Shown here: one piece after another, positions 17,101 through 26,329 of the stretch
Numbering within the stretch: the first letter of the stretch is position 1
How the letters are laid out: the number at the start of each line of letters is the position of its first letter
Assembly: GCA_910585825.1 (NCBI GenBank)
Contig: CAJUEY010000005.1
Span: 1-64,000, forward strand
Direction: 5' to 3'
DNA length: 64,000 nucleotides
Origin: an uncultured Lachnospiraceae bacterium
GTDB lineage: Bacteria > Bacillota > Clostridia > Lachnospirales > Lachnospiraceae
Made by a program: the position numbers and the translations under genes
Notes under the pieces: generated by a model
What the model was told of the DNA's origin: nothing
What the model saw: the letters and a program-made list of their open reading frames with translations, nothing else
Database searches by the model: none

Positions 17101-17717
17101 ACACAACGGCGTCCTGGGCGGTTCTGGAAAGGATAATCGAAGAGGCAGATGCTATTTTGATGAAGAGTGACGCCGGGACACAGGAGATAGAAAATGTATT
17201 GAAAAAGCTTAAAGAGGCGATAGGGAATCTGAAAAAAGCGGAAACTACGCCTCCTGGAAATCCGGGTCAAGATCAAAAGGAGCCGTTGGAAAAAGGAAAA
17301 GTATACCGCGTGGGTACGGAGAACTATGTGGTTTTAAGCACGGCTCCCGCGAAGGCGGCGTTGGCGGGCAGTACAAACCGATCCATGAAACAGCTTTCCG
17401 TTCCGGCAGAGATTGTGATAAATGACGTAACGTGTAAGGTGACGCAAATTAATGCAAAGGCGTTTAAAAATTATAAAAATCTGAAACGTGTGACGATAGG
17501 AGCAAATGTTGCGTCGATCGGGAATCAGGCATTTTCCGGCTGTACGAAACTGAATAAACTGATCTTCCAGGGAAATAAAGCGCCGAAGATCGGGAAGAAG
17601 GCATGGAAAGGAGCCGGTAAAAAAATAAAAGTGACTGCTGCAAAGATGAAGAAAAAACAGAAAAAAGAACTTATGAAGCGGTTAAAGAAAGCGGGAAAAA
17701 CTACAAAGTGGAAGTAG
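14184..17717 (+). CDS. Secreted multidomain glycan-active protein with DUF4091/GH123-like domain
   Basis: 1177 residues. Signal peptide at 1-35 (hydrophobic FLIFIISIGAI). A beta-sandwich region (about 40-175) is followed by a Big_2 domain (about 205-268). The central block (about 270-790) ends in a DUF4091 domain with TYIGFDER, giving adjacent D618-E619; GH123 beta-N-acetylgalactosaminidases use such an Asp-Glu pair in substrate-assisted catalysis. A second Big_2 (about 895-950), a helical segment (about 955-1015), a BspA-type LRR_5 stretch (about 1080-1140) and a very Lys-rich tail follow. No LPXTG is seen. It probably trims GalNAc-containing host or mucin glycans; substrate is inferred. AAAGGAGGATTACT precedes the ATG. 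Confidence 0.8.
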   Translation: MVNGKGIFKKITCLFLIFIISIGAIQFPEQQVTAADTGEYTILSTSVTGEQDVFAYYPSDGWSRGRQIDEYFTSKSVEQQISEGKSASDIYYTVTFSGTDIALYGYKGPTHGATVKVYVDEEEQGTFDSYAQARTSSDVRLWGTEGLENREHTLKVEAAGGKNASATGSHIEVTKAVVTVPIERVPATDFFFTEEACTVREGESRDLDYRFAPENAYAPEDLRFASDNVSVASVDSSGRITAGSTGTARITASSESVGFSKYIEVTVLEEKNDIDATFVDSGDQYQQKAYNSLLAGRRKFSEQVWAWKNDKAVAEIAVMSKQKALEDVSVGITDLKGAGAVIPASSVKLSFVREVKAYTGHAGWYAQNKAGTMPSGTREYFPEVIYSGDPVSMDSERLQLVWVEASVPKDALAGIYKGTITVSAGNTDETISLDYTLEVLDAVQPDPQDYDFDVEYWSHPYNVAYYYNVEPFSEEHLKLLKQHMELYKSLGGHAITASIVEEAWGGQTYGGGNDVHYPSMIKWIKKADGTWEFDYTDFDKWVVLNQEIGIADKIICYSMMPWDGIVKYQDRATNTIKSMTANPENAEQYEQVWRPFLEDFVAHLDDKGWFDATYIGFDERTGMGTAFDLIDSVKNKDGKALKKSAAFNDFSHNLDIFNRLDYASVGLQQIRENLTPFKQQIVTRRGNGQDLTMYTATEHVPNSFTKSNPVESYWTIMYAGSLNTTGFLRWAYDAWVADPLEESTHSSFPAGDCFLVYPSEQEDEVKESKFSLRLAKLDEGVRDINKLYLMREESETMADGVSEILSHVRGDRINDYAYSTMEKTDSWGRQAKWLTEEGKHTMLSDMKAVKEGIYELTKDSIAQKNPNLVQQIEMTQPDADTFGLGDTLQLEIAVHPTSAAGSVHWNSSDDAVASVDENGLVTMKKEGKATITVCSADNANIAQSIEITVVVPEEKKALLQEWEKASELKKEHYTTASWAVLERIIEEADAILMKSDAGTQEIENVLKKLKEAIGNLKKAETTPPGNPGQDQKEPLEKGKVYRVGTENYVVLSTAPAKAALAGSTNRSMKQLSVPAEIVINDVTCKVTQINAKAFKNYKNLKRVTIGANVASIGNQAFSGCTKLNKLIFQGNKAPKIGKKAWKGAGKKIKVTAAKMKKKQKKELMKRLKKAGKTTKWK

Positions 17718-17724
17718 CTTTCAC

Positions 17725-17761
17725 AAAAAAACGGTCTGTGATGAAAACAGACCGTTTTTTT
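17725..17761 (+). terminator. Terminator of the GH123-like gene
   Basis: AAAAAACGGTCTG pairs with CAGACCGTTTTTTT, a perfect stem, 8 nt after the stop codon. Confidence 0.92.
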
Positions 17762-17899
17762 GCGGGGATGAATCCGTTTGGCGGAATTTGCTGGCTGCGC
17801 ATCAGGAAAATAAGTGAGGTTCTTTCTCGTCTTAAATCAAATGTGGGTATTGTGAAAGAAAACAAAATATAATCCCGTCTTTGACAGTGTATAGGAGGC

Positions 17900-17949
17900 A
17901 AAAAGCCGTTACATCCTTATTTTATGCAGGATGTAGCGACTTTTGACTT
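17900..17949. repeat. Long imperfect hairpin near the IS110 right flank
   Basis: AAAAGCCGTTACATCCT pairs with AGGATGTAGCGACTTTT across a 9-nt loop, with mismatches at two positions. It has T's on the plus-strand side. It could be a terminator or part of a mobile element. The rest of 17770-18080 is AT-rich with no gene seen. Confidence 0.45.
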
Positions 17950-18081
17950 AAGTAATCCATACAAAATAATAAATATTCATTTTTATGTATAAAGTAATTT
18001 TGCGATTTGGGTTATAAATAATTCATAATAATAAATATTTTCTATAATGATATTATACTAAATGAAGCGGAGGTAAATACT

Positions 18082-18171
18082 GTGAAAGAAAGTAGAGGAC
18101 AGCCGATAAATGGCGCACTTAAACAAGCTGTCTCATGGCAGCCTTTGAAAAAGTATTGTTTCAGAAGCTAA
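18082..18171 (+). pseudogene. Possible truncated gene start at the edge of the IS110 element
   Basis: AGCGGAGGTAAATACT leads to GTG at 18082, which opens a 29-codon frame beginning MKESRGQPINGAL. It runs into the 3' end of the minus-strand IS110 gene and stops at 18169-18171. A good ribosome binding site in front of an abruptly ending frame suggests a gene cut by the insertion. No family recognised. Confidence 0.3.
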
Positions 18172-19429
18172 GAAACCAGTTGGGATTCAGAAAGGATCCC
18201 TTCGCTGATAAGTAGTTTCTCAGCCTGCTTGACAGCCTTTTCCTTCTGCTTTTCTTTTAAAGGTTCAGGCATATCAATCTTGTATAAATCGATCGGATTC
18301 CATACTTCACCAGTAGACAGTATCTGGTAAACAGCAGTAAGGATCATCCGAGCGATTGCAATAATGGCTCGTTTTTTGCCACGGCGCTTCATAATGCGTT
18401 CATATTTCTGTTTGTAGTAAGGCGGTTTATCAGATTTCACGGCTGCATGAGCAACTTGTACTAATGCAGGTTTGAGGTAGACACCGGCACGTGTTATTCT
18501 GACGGATTTCTTCTTACCAGCAGATTCGTTGTTGCCGGGCGTTAATCCCGCCCAGCAGCATAAACGTTTGGAATTAGAAAACTGAGTCATATCGGTACCA
18601 ATTTCAGAGATAATAGTAATGGCGCTATTACGGTCAACACCTGGAATGGTACACAGTAACTTGACAGCATTTTCATAGGGAGCAATCAAAGAATCAAGCA
18701 TAGCGTCTATATCATTTAGTGTAGATGTGATATAATCCATATGTGCGCGGATGAGGCGCATACGGTATTTTTGGGAATCAGTCATCTGGTACCCTTCGAT
18801 GGATTCAATGACACTGTCAGACTTCTTCTTTAGGGAACGAAGCAGTCTGGAAATGATTTCTTCGTGGTTGATGGAATTGTCGGATTGCTCGATTAGCTAG
18901 TCAATAACAGAAGCGGCTGATTTTCCAAAGATATCGGAAACAACCGAATCTAATGCGACATTACAAACAGTAAGCGCATTCTGATATCTGTTCTTTTCGC
19001 TGGAACGGCAGGAGGTCAACTTGTAACGGTATCTTGTGAATTCGCGCAGGATACGGATTGGTTTACAAGGAATATAACTTCCGGGAACCAGACCTAATCG
19101 AAATAAATCCCCAATCCACTTGGAATCCTTGGTATCGTCCTTGTTGCCTTTGACAGCTTTCACCCATTTGGGATTAGCGATGGTAACGTTAATTTCGTTT
19201 TCCAAAAGGTTAAACACCGGAACCCAGTATTTGCCGGTAGATTCCATGCAGACATCACGACATTTGTTTTCAATCAGCCATTCTTTGAATTGTAGGATAG
19301 AATTGTTGAAGGTGGAGAAACGCTTCTTGTGGTAAGAAGGTTCGACTCCGGAAGTGGTTTTGATGATTGTGGCAACGAGAAAAGATTTTGTACATCGACA
19401 CCACAACAGGTTTGGTAAACAACTTTCAT
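18168..19429 (-). pseudogene. IS110 family transposase, frameshifted and interrupted by an amber codon
   Basis: The N-terminal DEDD (RuvC-like) part and the C-terminal Transposase_20 part are both present. ATG at 19429 follows AAAGGAG and reads MKVVYQTCCGVDVQ, then loses frame: one base is missing in GATGTACAAAATC (expected GVDVHKSFLVATI). The main frame runs to an in-frame TAG at 18899-18897 (SVID*LIEQSDNS) and continues without a shift to TIPGVDRNSAITIISEIG and LCCWAGLTPGNNESAGKK, ending at 18168. The first catalytic Asp (GVDV) is thus in another frame. Not expected to be active alone. Confidence 0.9.
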
Positions 19430-19754
19430 GGTCAAAAACTCCTTTCAGATTAAAATGGGAAAGAAGCCATTGACTGTTCCATCACACATTTAACAGAGAA
19501 GTTAAAACAATTCTTACTGTACGGTCTTGCGAGCCACTCATTTGTGCTTGAAAGATGGGACTTACACTGATTATTATGCTGTCTAAAATGAAGAAAGTCT
19601 TTACGACTCACCTCCTCGTGCTTTGTAGTGTAGCTTCTTTAAGAAATTTTTTATCAGAAACGTGGAGGATTTGAAGACTTTCATTACTATTTGTGCCGCC
19701 GGCCGAAGGCGGCGGAATGGAGATTATTAAAGATGTATTGGTCTGTTTCTGCGA
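19430..19754. other. Non-coding stretch between IS110 and IS4; possible bridge-RNA region
   Basis: About 325 nt with no reading frame of note. The part next to the IS110 start codon (19430-19690) corresponds to the long non-coding end in which IS110 elements encode the bridge RNA; this is inference, and no structure was verified. A GC-rich hairpin CCGCC...GGCGG is at 19696-19715, just beyond the IS4 gene's 3' end. Confidence 0.4.
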
Positions 19755-20873
19755 TCAGCTACGATAGCAGAAGCTCATGGGGATTTTGAATCTTTTCTGC
19801 TGGGGGAACGTCCTTCCCGTCCTGACCGCCTCAATATTACTGGCGATCAGCCCCTCCACATCCATGGTGCTTTTTCCATCATGAATGTGGAGAAAATCCC
19901 TGCATATTTTGATCGTTTCTGAATCATCTGCTTGATACCTATATTTCCTCCCATGTTCTTCCATCTTCACGTTTGATGTAATCTCTGCACAGAAATTATG
20001 CAGTATTGCCTGCGCCCAGATCTCCTGCACTACATACTCATATTTCTTCGAGTGAAGCGCCTTAAGACACAGCGGGTATTTGATATCACGGTAAGCATTT
20101 TCCTGACACCAGCGCAGATGGTACAGCTCCTTAAGATCATCCATGTCGAATTCATGGCCTGGCAGGTTTGTTATAAGGTTCTCGAAAGAACCGGGGGATA
20201 TCTCAACACGGACCATCCGCAGGGGAATGTTATATTCAGGTTTGTCATCCGTAAGATAATCCATGGGGACCGCACTGCATACATGACGGTAATCTTCCGC
20301 GCGTTCCGGATGTGACCTTTTCTTTTTTGACTGGGAACGGGTGAGGATGCGGTCCGCATGGAAGTCCATCTCCCTGATGCCTTCCAGGCTGAAACCGAGG
20401 ATCCCTTCCGTTTTTTTGTCAGTGCAGAGGATCAGGAAATACTGTCCGTTTTCAATGACATGGGCGAAATTGTTATAGGATGCATAGCCCCTGTCACAAA
20501 TATAGACAGCCAGACTGCCGTGGTCTGCGGCATCAACCATCTGGCAGAATGCGCTGTACACATTGCGTTTCCTGCCCGTCTGGATGACAAGGTCAGTGAG
20601 GTGTCTGTCAAGAATGGAGTAACAGGCGTTTATGTAAGCCTGATTATAGCCCCTGGGGGATTTTGAGCCTGCTTCAAAAAAGGTGCCGGGGTCACCGGGG
20701 TTGCGGAAGATGTCCAGAGAAGAACCATCACAGGCAATGAGCTGGCATTTAGCATTAAAAAGGTTATTTTTCAGTTTCCTGTTGAATGCAAGAAACAGGC
20801 ATCTTAACGCCCCATCCTTGAGTTTCTGCAGCTGCTTATAAAGGACTGCCTTTACAGAATCAGAATACTTCAT
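19755..20873 (-). mobile_element. IS4 family transposase gene, possibly N-terminally short
   Basis: 372 residues. DDE transposase with ACDGSSLDIF around the first catalytic Asp, YICDRGYASYNNF around the second, and the IS4 YREK motif in LYHLRWCQENAYRDIKY (Y-2-R-3-E-6-K). IS4 proteins are usually somewhat longer, so the N-terminus may be trimmed, but AGAGGT is placed suitably before the ATG at 20873. No direct repeats or clean element ends were found. It abuts the broken IS110 element. Confidence 0.88.
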
Positions 20874-20923
20874 AATGTGTACCTCTTTGGATTAAAAAAT
20901 AAGATACATACTTATAATCCAAG

Positions 20924-20969
20924 GGCCGCTTTCGCTGCCTCTTAAAATATATCAGCAGTGAAAGCGGCC
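20924..20969 (-). repeat. Strong hairpin upstream of the IS4 transposase gene
   Basis: GGCCGCTTTCGCTGC (20924-20938) pairs with GCAGTGAAAGCGGCC (20955-20969) with one G-U. On the minus strand it lies about 50 nt ahead of the start codon, where IS elements often carry a hairpin that blocks read-through transcription (inference). Confidence 0.6.
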
Positions 20970-21425
20970 GCACATTATTGGTATTTTGTCAATATGTTTT
21001 GTAAAAAAATTAGAGTTACTGGTTGAAAAAATATATTTTGGTTTTAAAATAGAATTTTTCTAAAGTAAATGACATTGATGCATGACAGTGCCAATGGGCC
21101 GGAGATCTGAAAAAAGTTTTCGGCTCTATTTATATCCAACGAACATAGTTTGTGCGGTGGGAGTATACAATAATTATTTTGTTAGAATTATAGGTTTTAA
21201 AGAATAGTAATAAGTTTAAATTGAGAAGGAGATTGTAGTTGATCACACAGATTTTTATTTGATTTTAAAATGAAAGAATACATATAATGGTAAATAAAGT
21301 CTGGAAAGTTACGAAGAAGGATGTTTTTTTGCATGTTAAATTTATTTTATGAGAAAATTTTGCAATACTTCAAAATGTGATAGTTTTGTATGTATTTTAT
21401 AATATATTTAAATTAAAAAACACTC
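20970..21425. other. AT-rich intergenic region left of the secretion locus
   Basis: About 450 nt of low-GC sequence between the IS4 element and the first RHH gene. No reading frame with a ribosome binding site and no terminator-like hairpin was seen. Confidence 0.5.
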
Positions 21426-21454
21426 TTGAAAGTGAACCAGTGAATCACTATAAT
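21426..21454 (+). promoter_or_regulatory. Promoter/operator of the left RHH gene
   Basis: TTGAAA (21426-21431), 17-nt spacer GTGAACCAGTGAATCAC, TATAAT (21449-21454). The spacer carries the direct repeat TGAACCA/TGAATCA at 8-bp spacing, almost identical to the promoter at 39975-40003. Confidence 0.75.
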
Positions 21455-21495
21455 AAAATAAAGGTTTATTGAAACATAACGGAGGAGGTAAAAGT

Positions 21496-21681
21496 ATGGC
21501 GACTGATTTAAAAAGATTTACGATATCTATTCCGCTCAAAATGGAAGCGGATTTGGATTCGATAAAACAAAAACGCTATTACAGAAATAACCATAATGAT
21601 ATGATCAGAGATTTAATTATGAGAGGTCTGGCAGCTTTGGAAACGGATGAAATGTTAAAATATAATATATGTAGAAAATAG
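21496..21681 (+). CDS. Ribbon-helix-helix DNA-binding protein (left copy)
   Basis: 61 residues. MATDLKRFTISIPLKMEADLD fits a CopG/Arc ribbon-helix-helix: strand KRFTISI followed by two helices ending in DMIRDLIMRGLAALE. Such proteins bind direct or inverted repeats as dimers and usually repress. Nearly identical to the product at 40056. GGAGGAGGTAAAAGT precedes the ATG at 21496; the in-frame start at 21469 has none. It directly precedes essC by 117 nt and is a candidate local regulator of the secretion locus (inference). Confidence 0.88.
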   Translation: MATDLKRFTISIPLKMEADLDSIKQKRYYRNNHNDMIRDLIMRGLAALETDEMLKYNICRK

Positions 21682-21688
21682 ATATTTC

Positions 21689-21717
21689 TTGTCGAAAAAT
21701 CCAGTATATGATAATAT
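21689..21717 (+). promoter_or_regulatory. Weak candidate promoter upstream of essC
   Basis: TTGTCG (21689-21694), 17-nt spacer, TAATAT (21712-21717). It could serve essC separately from the RHH gene, but the match is modest. Confidence 0.35.
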
Positions 21718-21798
21718 AGTAGAGTAAAATGACATACAGTTGATGAAATTGTTTGACAATCTGATAGAGATCTCTTTTAGAAAGGCAGGTTTATTATT

Positions 21799-24700
21799 AT
21801 GTCCTTTGTAGCTGCGTTCCGATATAAGGAACGAGAATATTATGCAGTATTATCCAACGAAACGGAGGTTTCTTTCGGATGCCACAAGAAAGATCATGTG
21901 CAGATTCCAGAATCGAAAGATCATTTGCTCTGTTTAAGAGCATCGGAAGGCAAAATTACAGCATCTATGAAGAATCCCCTTTCTTTTCCTTCTAGTACAA
22001 TAACATTGAATGAACTTATTACTTTAAATCGTGATACTGGTGACAGTCTGTATGTTTCAAGAATTACAGGAAAATCAGAACAATTTTTAAACCTTCCATA
22101 TGCTGGACGGATTACTTGTGGGCGAAGAAGTACAAATGATATCGTATTATCTTTTCCAATTGTATCCGGGCAGCATTTTCAGCTTTTGTGTGATGCAGGA
22201 CGGGTGCATGTGGAAGATTTGAACAGTACCAATCACCTGTATCTGAATGGAAAGAAAATTTCTAAGGCGATGATGAAATCCGGAGATGTATTGTCAATTT
22301 ATACATTTCGGTTTTTATTAGAGAATGGGGTATTGTATTTTGAAAATATGAAAGGCGGTCTGACACTGTCGAAAAAGATTGAAAATCGGCAGAAGGTGAG
22401 GGAGACGGAGCCGTTTTCCGGACATCATACAAAAGATGCTGCCGATGGGAAACATGTACAATATCTTCAGTATCATCTTTCGCCGAGAACCAGAGAGCAG
22501 CTGCCTCATGATACGATTGTCCTTTCCAGTGCGCCAGGTCAGGGACCTGTGGGTGGAGGACGCCGCGGAAATATGGCGTATTTGATCGGTTCAGGAGCGA
22601 TGATGGCAGCCAGTCTGGCTACGGGAATGGTAACTCCGGCGGCATTATTAGTAAGAGCGGCTGGAATGATTTCACCCATTGCTAATATGGCGATTTATGG
22701 AAAGATGAGTAAGGAAGAAAAAAAACAGCTGGAGGAGTATGAAAAGCTGCGGCAGGAACGATATCAGGCATATATTGCTGACCAGAAAGCGAGAATAGAA
22801 AAGGTTGCAGATGTGCAGAGAAGAATTATATCTGCCGAGAATCCAAGTCCTGATCTATGTATGAAAACGGTACAGGATTTGAGAAGAAGTTTATGGGAAC
22901 GTATGCCGTCTGATTCTGATTTTTTGACGATAAGATTGGGAATTGGAAAGCAGCCTTTATGTGTTGAGGTGAAAAGCCGCGCAGATATGGATGGTTTTAG
23001 AATGGATGATGACGAATTGGAGCAGTTGTCAGGACAGATCATTGAAGAAACGCGTTATGTGGATCATATGCCGGTATGCGTATCTTTAAGGGATCATCAG
23101 ACAGTCGGCATTATTGGTTCCAAAGAAAAAACATTTTACCAGCTTCGCAGTTTGTTGGTAGAACTGACAACACAGCACTGTTATAAAGATGTACGTTTGG
23201 TTTGTATTTTTGACGAGAACTCCAGAGGAAGATGGGGAATACTTAGATGGCTGCCTCATATTTGGGATGAGACCGGGCAGGCAAGATATATCGCATTTGA
23301 TGAAAAGAGAAGACATACAGTATGCGAACTGTTGGCGGATTTGGTTCGTCGACGTAAAATGGATGCACAGGAAAATAATAAAAAAAAGGAACAATTGGTA
23401 TTGCCTTATTACATAGTCGTTGTTCAAAAAAGGGAGCTTCTTTTACAGGAATCTGTTTATGAAGACTTGATTTCAAATAATACGGCGCTTGGTATATCCA
23501 CTGTTTTTTTGTCAGAGGCAATGTATGATTTGCCCCAGACATGCCAATATCTGGTTGATTTAACGGATAGACCATGTGTATATGAGAGGGAAAAATTTGA
23601 CGAGAGATCTTATTTTTCACAGGATGAACCGGTACATCAGGCACAGTTGGAAGCATTTTCACGGCGTATGGCAGCAATTGAACTGGAAGATAAAAAAGAG
23701 AATGCCGCATTGCCTTCTGCACTTACGTTTCTTCAGGGATATAAAGTTGAAATGGTGGAGGAACTTCAAATTCTAAAACGATGGGAAGAAAGCGAACCGT
23801 ATCGAACCCTGGCGGCGCCAATTGGTATGATGGAAGGAGGAAAAGAGTTTTCCTTAGATATACAAAGTGGTGAAGAGTCCCATGGACCCCATGGACTGCT
23901 GGCAGGTACAACAGGTTCCGGGAAGAGTGAACTTTTACAGACATGGATTCTCTCTATGGCAGTGAACTATCATCCTTATGATGTAAATTTTGTTATTATT
24001 GATTATAAGGGCGGCGGAATGTCAGATCTGATGGAACCCCTTCCTCATGTGGTGGGCAAGATTACCAATATTGACCGTAATATTTCCCGTTCATTGGTTT
24101 CTCTGAAAAGTGAATTGAAACGAAGGCAGGAGCTTTTTGCTAAATGCGGCGTCAATAATATCAACAAATATCAAAAAGCATATCAGGACGGGGAAGCAAA
24201 AGAGCGGCTGCCGCATTTAATTATTGTCACAGATGAGTTTGCAGAAATGAAAAAAGAAGAACCGGAGTTTATGACAGAACTCAATTCTGTAGCAACAGTA
24301 GGGCGTTCTCTGGGCATTCATATGCTTCTGGCAACACAAAAACCGGCAGGCGTGGTAACGGATCAGATTAATAGTAATTCGCGTTTTCGTATCTGTATGA
24401 AAGTGCAGGATGTAGCAGACAGCCGTGAGATGCTTAAACGATCGGATGCGGCAAGAATTACACAGGCGGGACGTGCTTATATCCGGGTTGGAGAAGATGA
24501 AATGTTTCGGCTTTTTCAATCTTTTTACAGCGCCGCAGAATATACAGGCAGTAAATCAGGCGGCATGAAGTTGGAAAATCAGGTTCGTATCGTTGGAGTA
24601 ACTGGAAATCGTATCAATTTGTTAAAGAAAAATAAAAACAGGGATGCATCAGATATTGATGAGCTGACAGCAGTAATACAGCATATAAATCAGGTTTGTG

Positions 24701-26316
24701 AAACCCAGGGGATACAGAAAATGCCGGGACCCTGGCTTCCGGAACTTACGAAATGGCTTACGTTTAAGGATCTTGATCTGCCGGATGGGTTTGATGGTAC
24801 GGAATGGCCCAAAGGACGTGTTGGGCTTTCTGTTCCAATCGGAAAATATGATATACCGGCTTTACAGAGACAAGGGGTACAGTATTTGGATTTTATGTCT
24901 GTTGGACATTATGGTGTATTTGGCGCTCCTTCAACCGGAAAAACAACATTGCTGAAAGCAGTACTTATGGCATTGGGGATGTATTATACGCCGAAAGATG
25001 TGGATGTTACCGTAATTGATGCCGGAAATTGGAGTTTAAGTGAATTTGCAGATATGCCTCATGTACATGAAGTGATCCTTAATCAGGAGGAAGAAAAAAT
25101 AGGAAAATTTATCCAGCGGATGCATAAAGAAATGGAAGTGCGCAAGAAAGCGTTTCTCAATCATGCAGTCAGCTCGCTGACAGCATACTGGGAAACGGTG
25201 TCAAAAGAACTTCCGGCAATGGTGATCGTTATAGATCATATTGAGCCGTTGTTTGAACAATATATGGAATTGGAGGAATTGCTTACAGATATGGCAGCCA
25301 GCGGAGCCGCTTATGGTATGTATTTGATTTTTACGGCCAATTCCAGTCTTGGAATTCGATATAAATTTATTCAGCTTATCAAGGGCGCTATTACACTGCA
25401 AATGACAGATAAAGGAGATTATACTTCCCTGGTGGGACCGATTGCAGGCATCAGTCTTCCACATGTTCCTGGCAGGGCGCTGATGAAAGGAAATCCGCCG
25501 ATTGCTTTTCAGACGGCAGTTTATGCAGATGCTAAGGATGAGAAGATCCGGCATGTGACAGTCGTTCAATTGATAGAACAGATGCGGAAGGCACAGTCTG
25601 CTGAGGGGCAAAAGGAGCAGGAAAAGACGGAATCAAATGCAGATGCTGAACAAAACAGAGAATTTAAGCAGGAATATCAGGAGAGAAGCAGTTTTCCGAT
25701 TGGAGTCAATGCAGAGACATTAGAAACAGTCTGGATTGATTTGTCTGATCCATATCTTCTTTTAATAAGCAGTGACAGCATTCAGAAAAACCAAAAGGTA
25801 TTGAAAAAGATAGAAGAGGGACTTGCCGTACGGGAAGATAACCAGCTTATTCATTTGAATCAGGATAATTATCAGGAGATTTTGGACAACCTTGTAGGAA
25901 TATTAAACGATCGAAAGAAACATTACAATCAGCGAAAGAAAGAAGAGGATTTTAACAAAAAGGAATGGCTGGAAGAACACATGCAGATATGCTTGTTTGT
26001 AAGTGATCTATCTACATTTGAAAAAGGAATTTCTATCGAAACGAAAAAGGGATTTCGCCGAATCTTCACAATGGCGTCCGGTTTGGGGATTACGATCATT
26101 GCAGCGGGACTTCGGGAACAGCTGGCATCGAAAGAGCCGGATATTTTGACACATGCAGCAGTGCTTGCCCAAAACGTCTTGGCATTTGACAGAAGTCCTA
26201 TGGAGCATTGTTTTTCCCGGTGCGATACGGATTCTTTTCAAATGGAAACACCGTTGGATCAGCAGGAAGCCGCTTTCATGCAGTGCGGCCAGCTTACGAT
26301 TTTGAGATTTTTTTAG
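21799..26316 (+). CDS. essC: Type VII secretion ATPase EssC with FHA domain
   Basis: 1505 residues, the motor of a type VIIb secretion system. Order: an N-terminal FHA-like region, with a canonical FHA at about 98-165 (AGRITCGRRSTNDIVL, SGQHFQL, VEDLNSTNHLYLNG), which binds phospho-threonine. Two hydrophobic segments lie at about 255-300, then a coil. FtsK/SpoIIIE domain 1 has Walker A GTTGSGKSE near 703 and Walker B LIIVTDEFAEM. Domain 2 has GAPSTGKTT near 1041 and MVIVIDHIEP. A degenerate third domain (LLLISSDSIQKNQK, about 1315 on) lacks a proper Walker A. It is the first gene of the cluster, with yukD 13 nt after. Confidence 0.95.
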   Translation: MSFVAAFRYKEREYYAVLSNETEVSFGCHKKDHVQIPESKDHLLCLRASEGKITASMKNPLSFPSSTITLNELITLNRDTGDSLYVSRITGKSEQFLNLPYAGRITCGRRSTNDIVLSFPIVSGQHFQLLCDAGRVHVEDLNSTNHLYLNGKKISKAMMKSGDVLSIYTFRFLLENGVLYFENMKGGLTLSKKIENRQKVRETEPFSGHHTKDAADGKHVQYLQYHLSPRTREQLPHDTIVLSSAPGQGPVGGGRRGNMAYLIGSGAMMAASLATGMVTPAALLVRAAGMISPIANMAIYGKMSKEEKKQLEEYEKLRQERYQAYIADQKARIEKVADVQRRIISAENPSPDLCMKTVQDLRRSLWERMPSDSDFLTIRLGIGKQPLCVEVKSRADMDGFRMDDDELEQLSGQIIEETRYVDHMPVCVSLRDHQTVGIIGSKEKTFYQLRSLLVELTTQHCYKDVRLVCIFDENSRGRWGILRWLPHIWDETGQARYIAFDEKRRHTVCELLADLVRRRKMDAQENNKKKEQLVLPYYIVVVQKRELLLQESVYEDLISNNTALGISTVFLSEAMYDLPQTCQYLVDLTDRPCVYEREKFDERSYFSQDEPVHQAQLEAFSRRMAAIELEDKKENAALPSALTFLQGYKVEMVEELQILKRWEESEPYRTLAAPIGMMEGGKEFSLDIQSGEESHGPHGLLAGTTGSGKSELLQTWILSMAVNYHPYDVNFVIIDYKGGGMSDLMEPLPHVVGKITNIDRNISRSLVSLKSELKRRQELFAKCGVNNINKYQKAYQDGEAKERLPHLIIVTDEFAEMKKEEPEFMTELNSVATVGRSLGIHMLLATQKPAGVVTDQINSNSRFRICMKVQDVADSREMLKRSDAARITQAGRAYIRVGEDEMFRLFQSFYSAAEYTGSKSGGMKLENQVRIVGVTGNRINLLKKNKNRDASDIDELTAVIQHINQVCETQGIQKMPGPWLPELTKWLTFKDLDLPDGFDGTEWPKGRVGLSVPIGKYDIPALQRQGVQYLDFMSVGHYGVFGAPSTGKTTLLKAVLMALGMYYTPKDVDVTVIDAGNWSLSEFADMPHVHEVILNQEEEKIGKFIQRMHKEMEVRKKAFLNHAVSSLTAYWETVSKELPAMVIVIDHIEPLFEQYMELEELLTDMAASGAAYGMYLIFTANSSLGIRYKFIQLIKGAITLQMTDKGDYTSLVGPIAGISLPHVPGRALMKGNPPIAFQTAVYADAKDEKIRHVTVVQLIEQMRKAQSAEGQKEQEKTESNADAEQNREFKQEYQERSSFPIGVNAETLETVWIDLSDPYLLLISSDSIQKNQKVLKKIEEGLAVREDNQLIHLNQDNYQEILDNLVGILNDRKKHYNQRKKEEDFNKKEWLEEHMQICLFVSDLSTFEKGISIETKKGFRRIFTMASGLGITIIAAGLREQLASKEPDILTHAAVLAQNVLAFDRSPMEHCFSRCDTDSFQMETPLDQQEAAFMQCGQLTILRFF

Positions 26317-26329
26317 ACAGAGGGAATAT

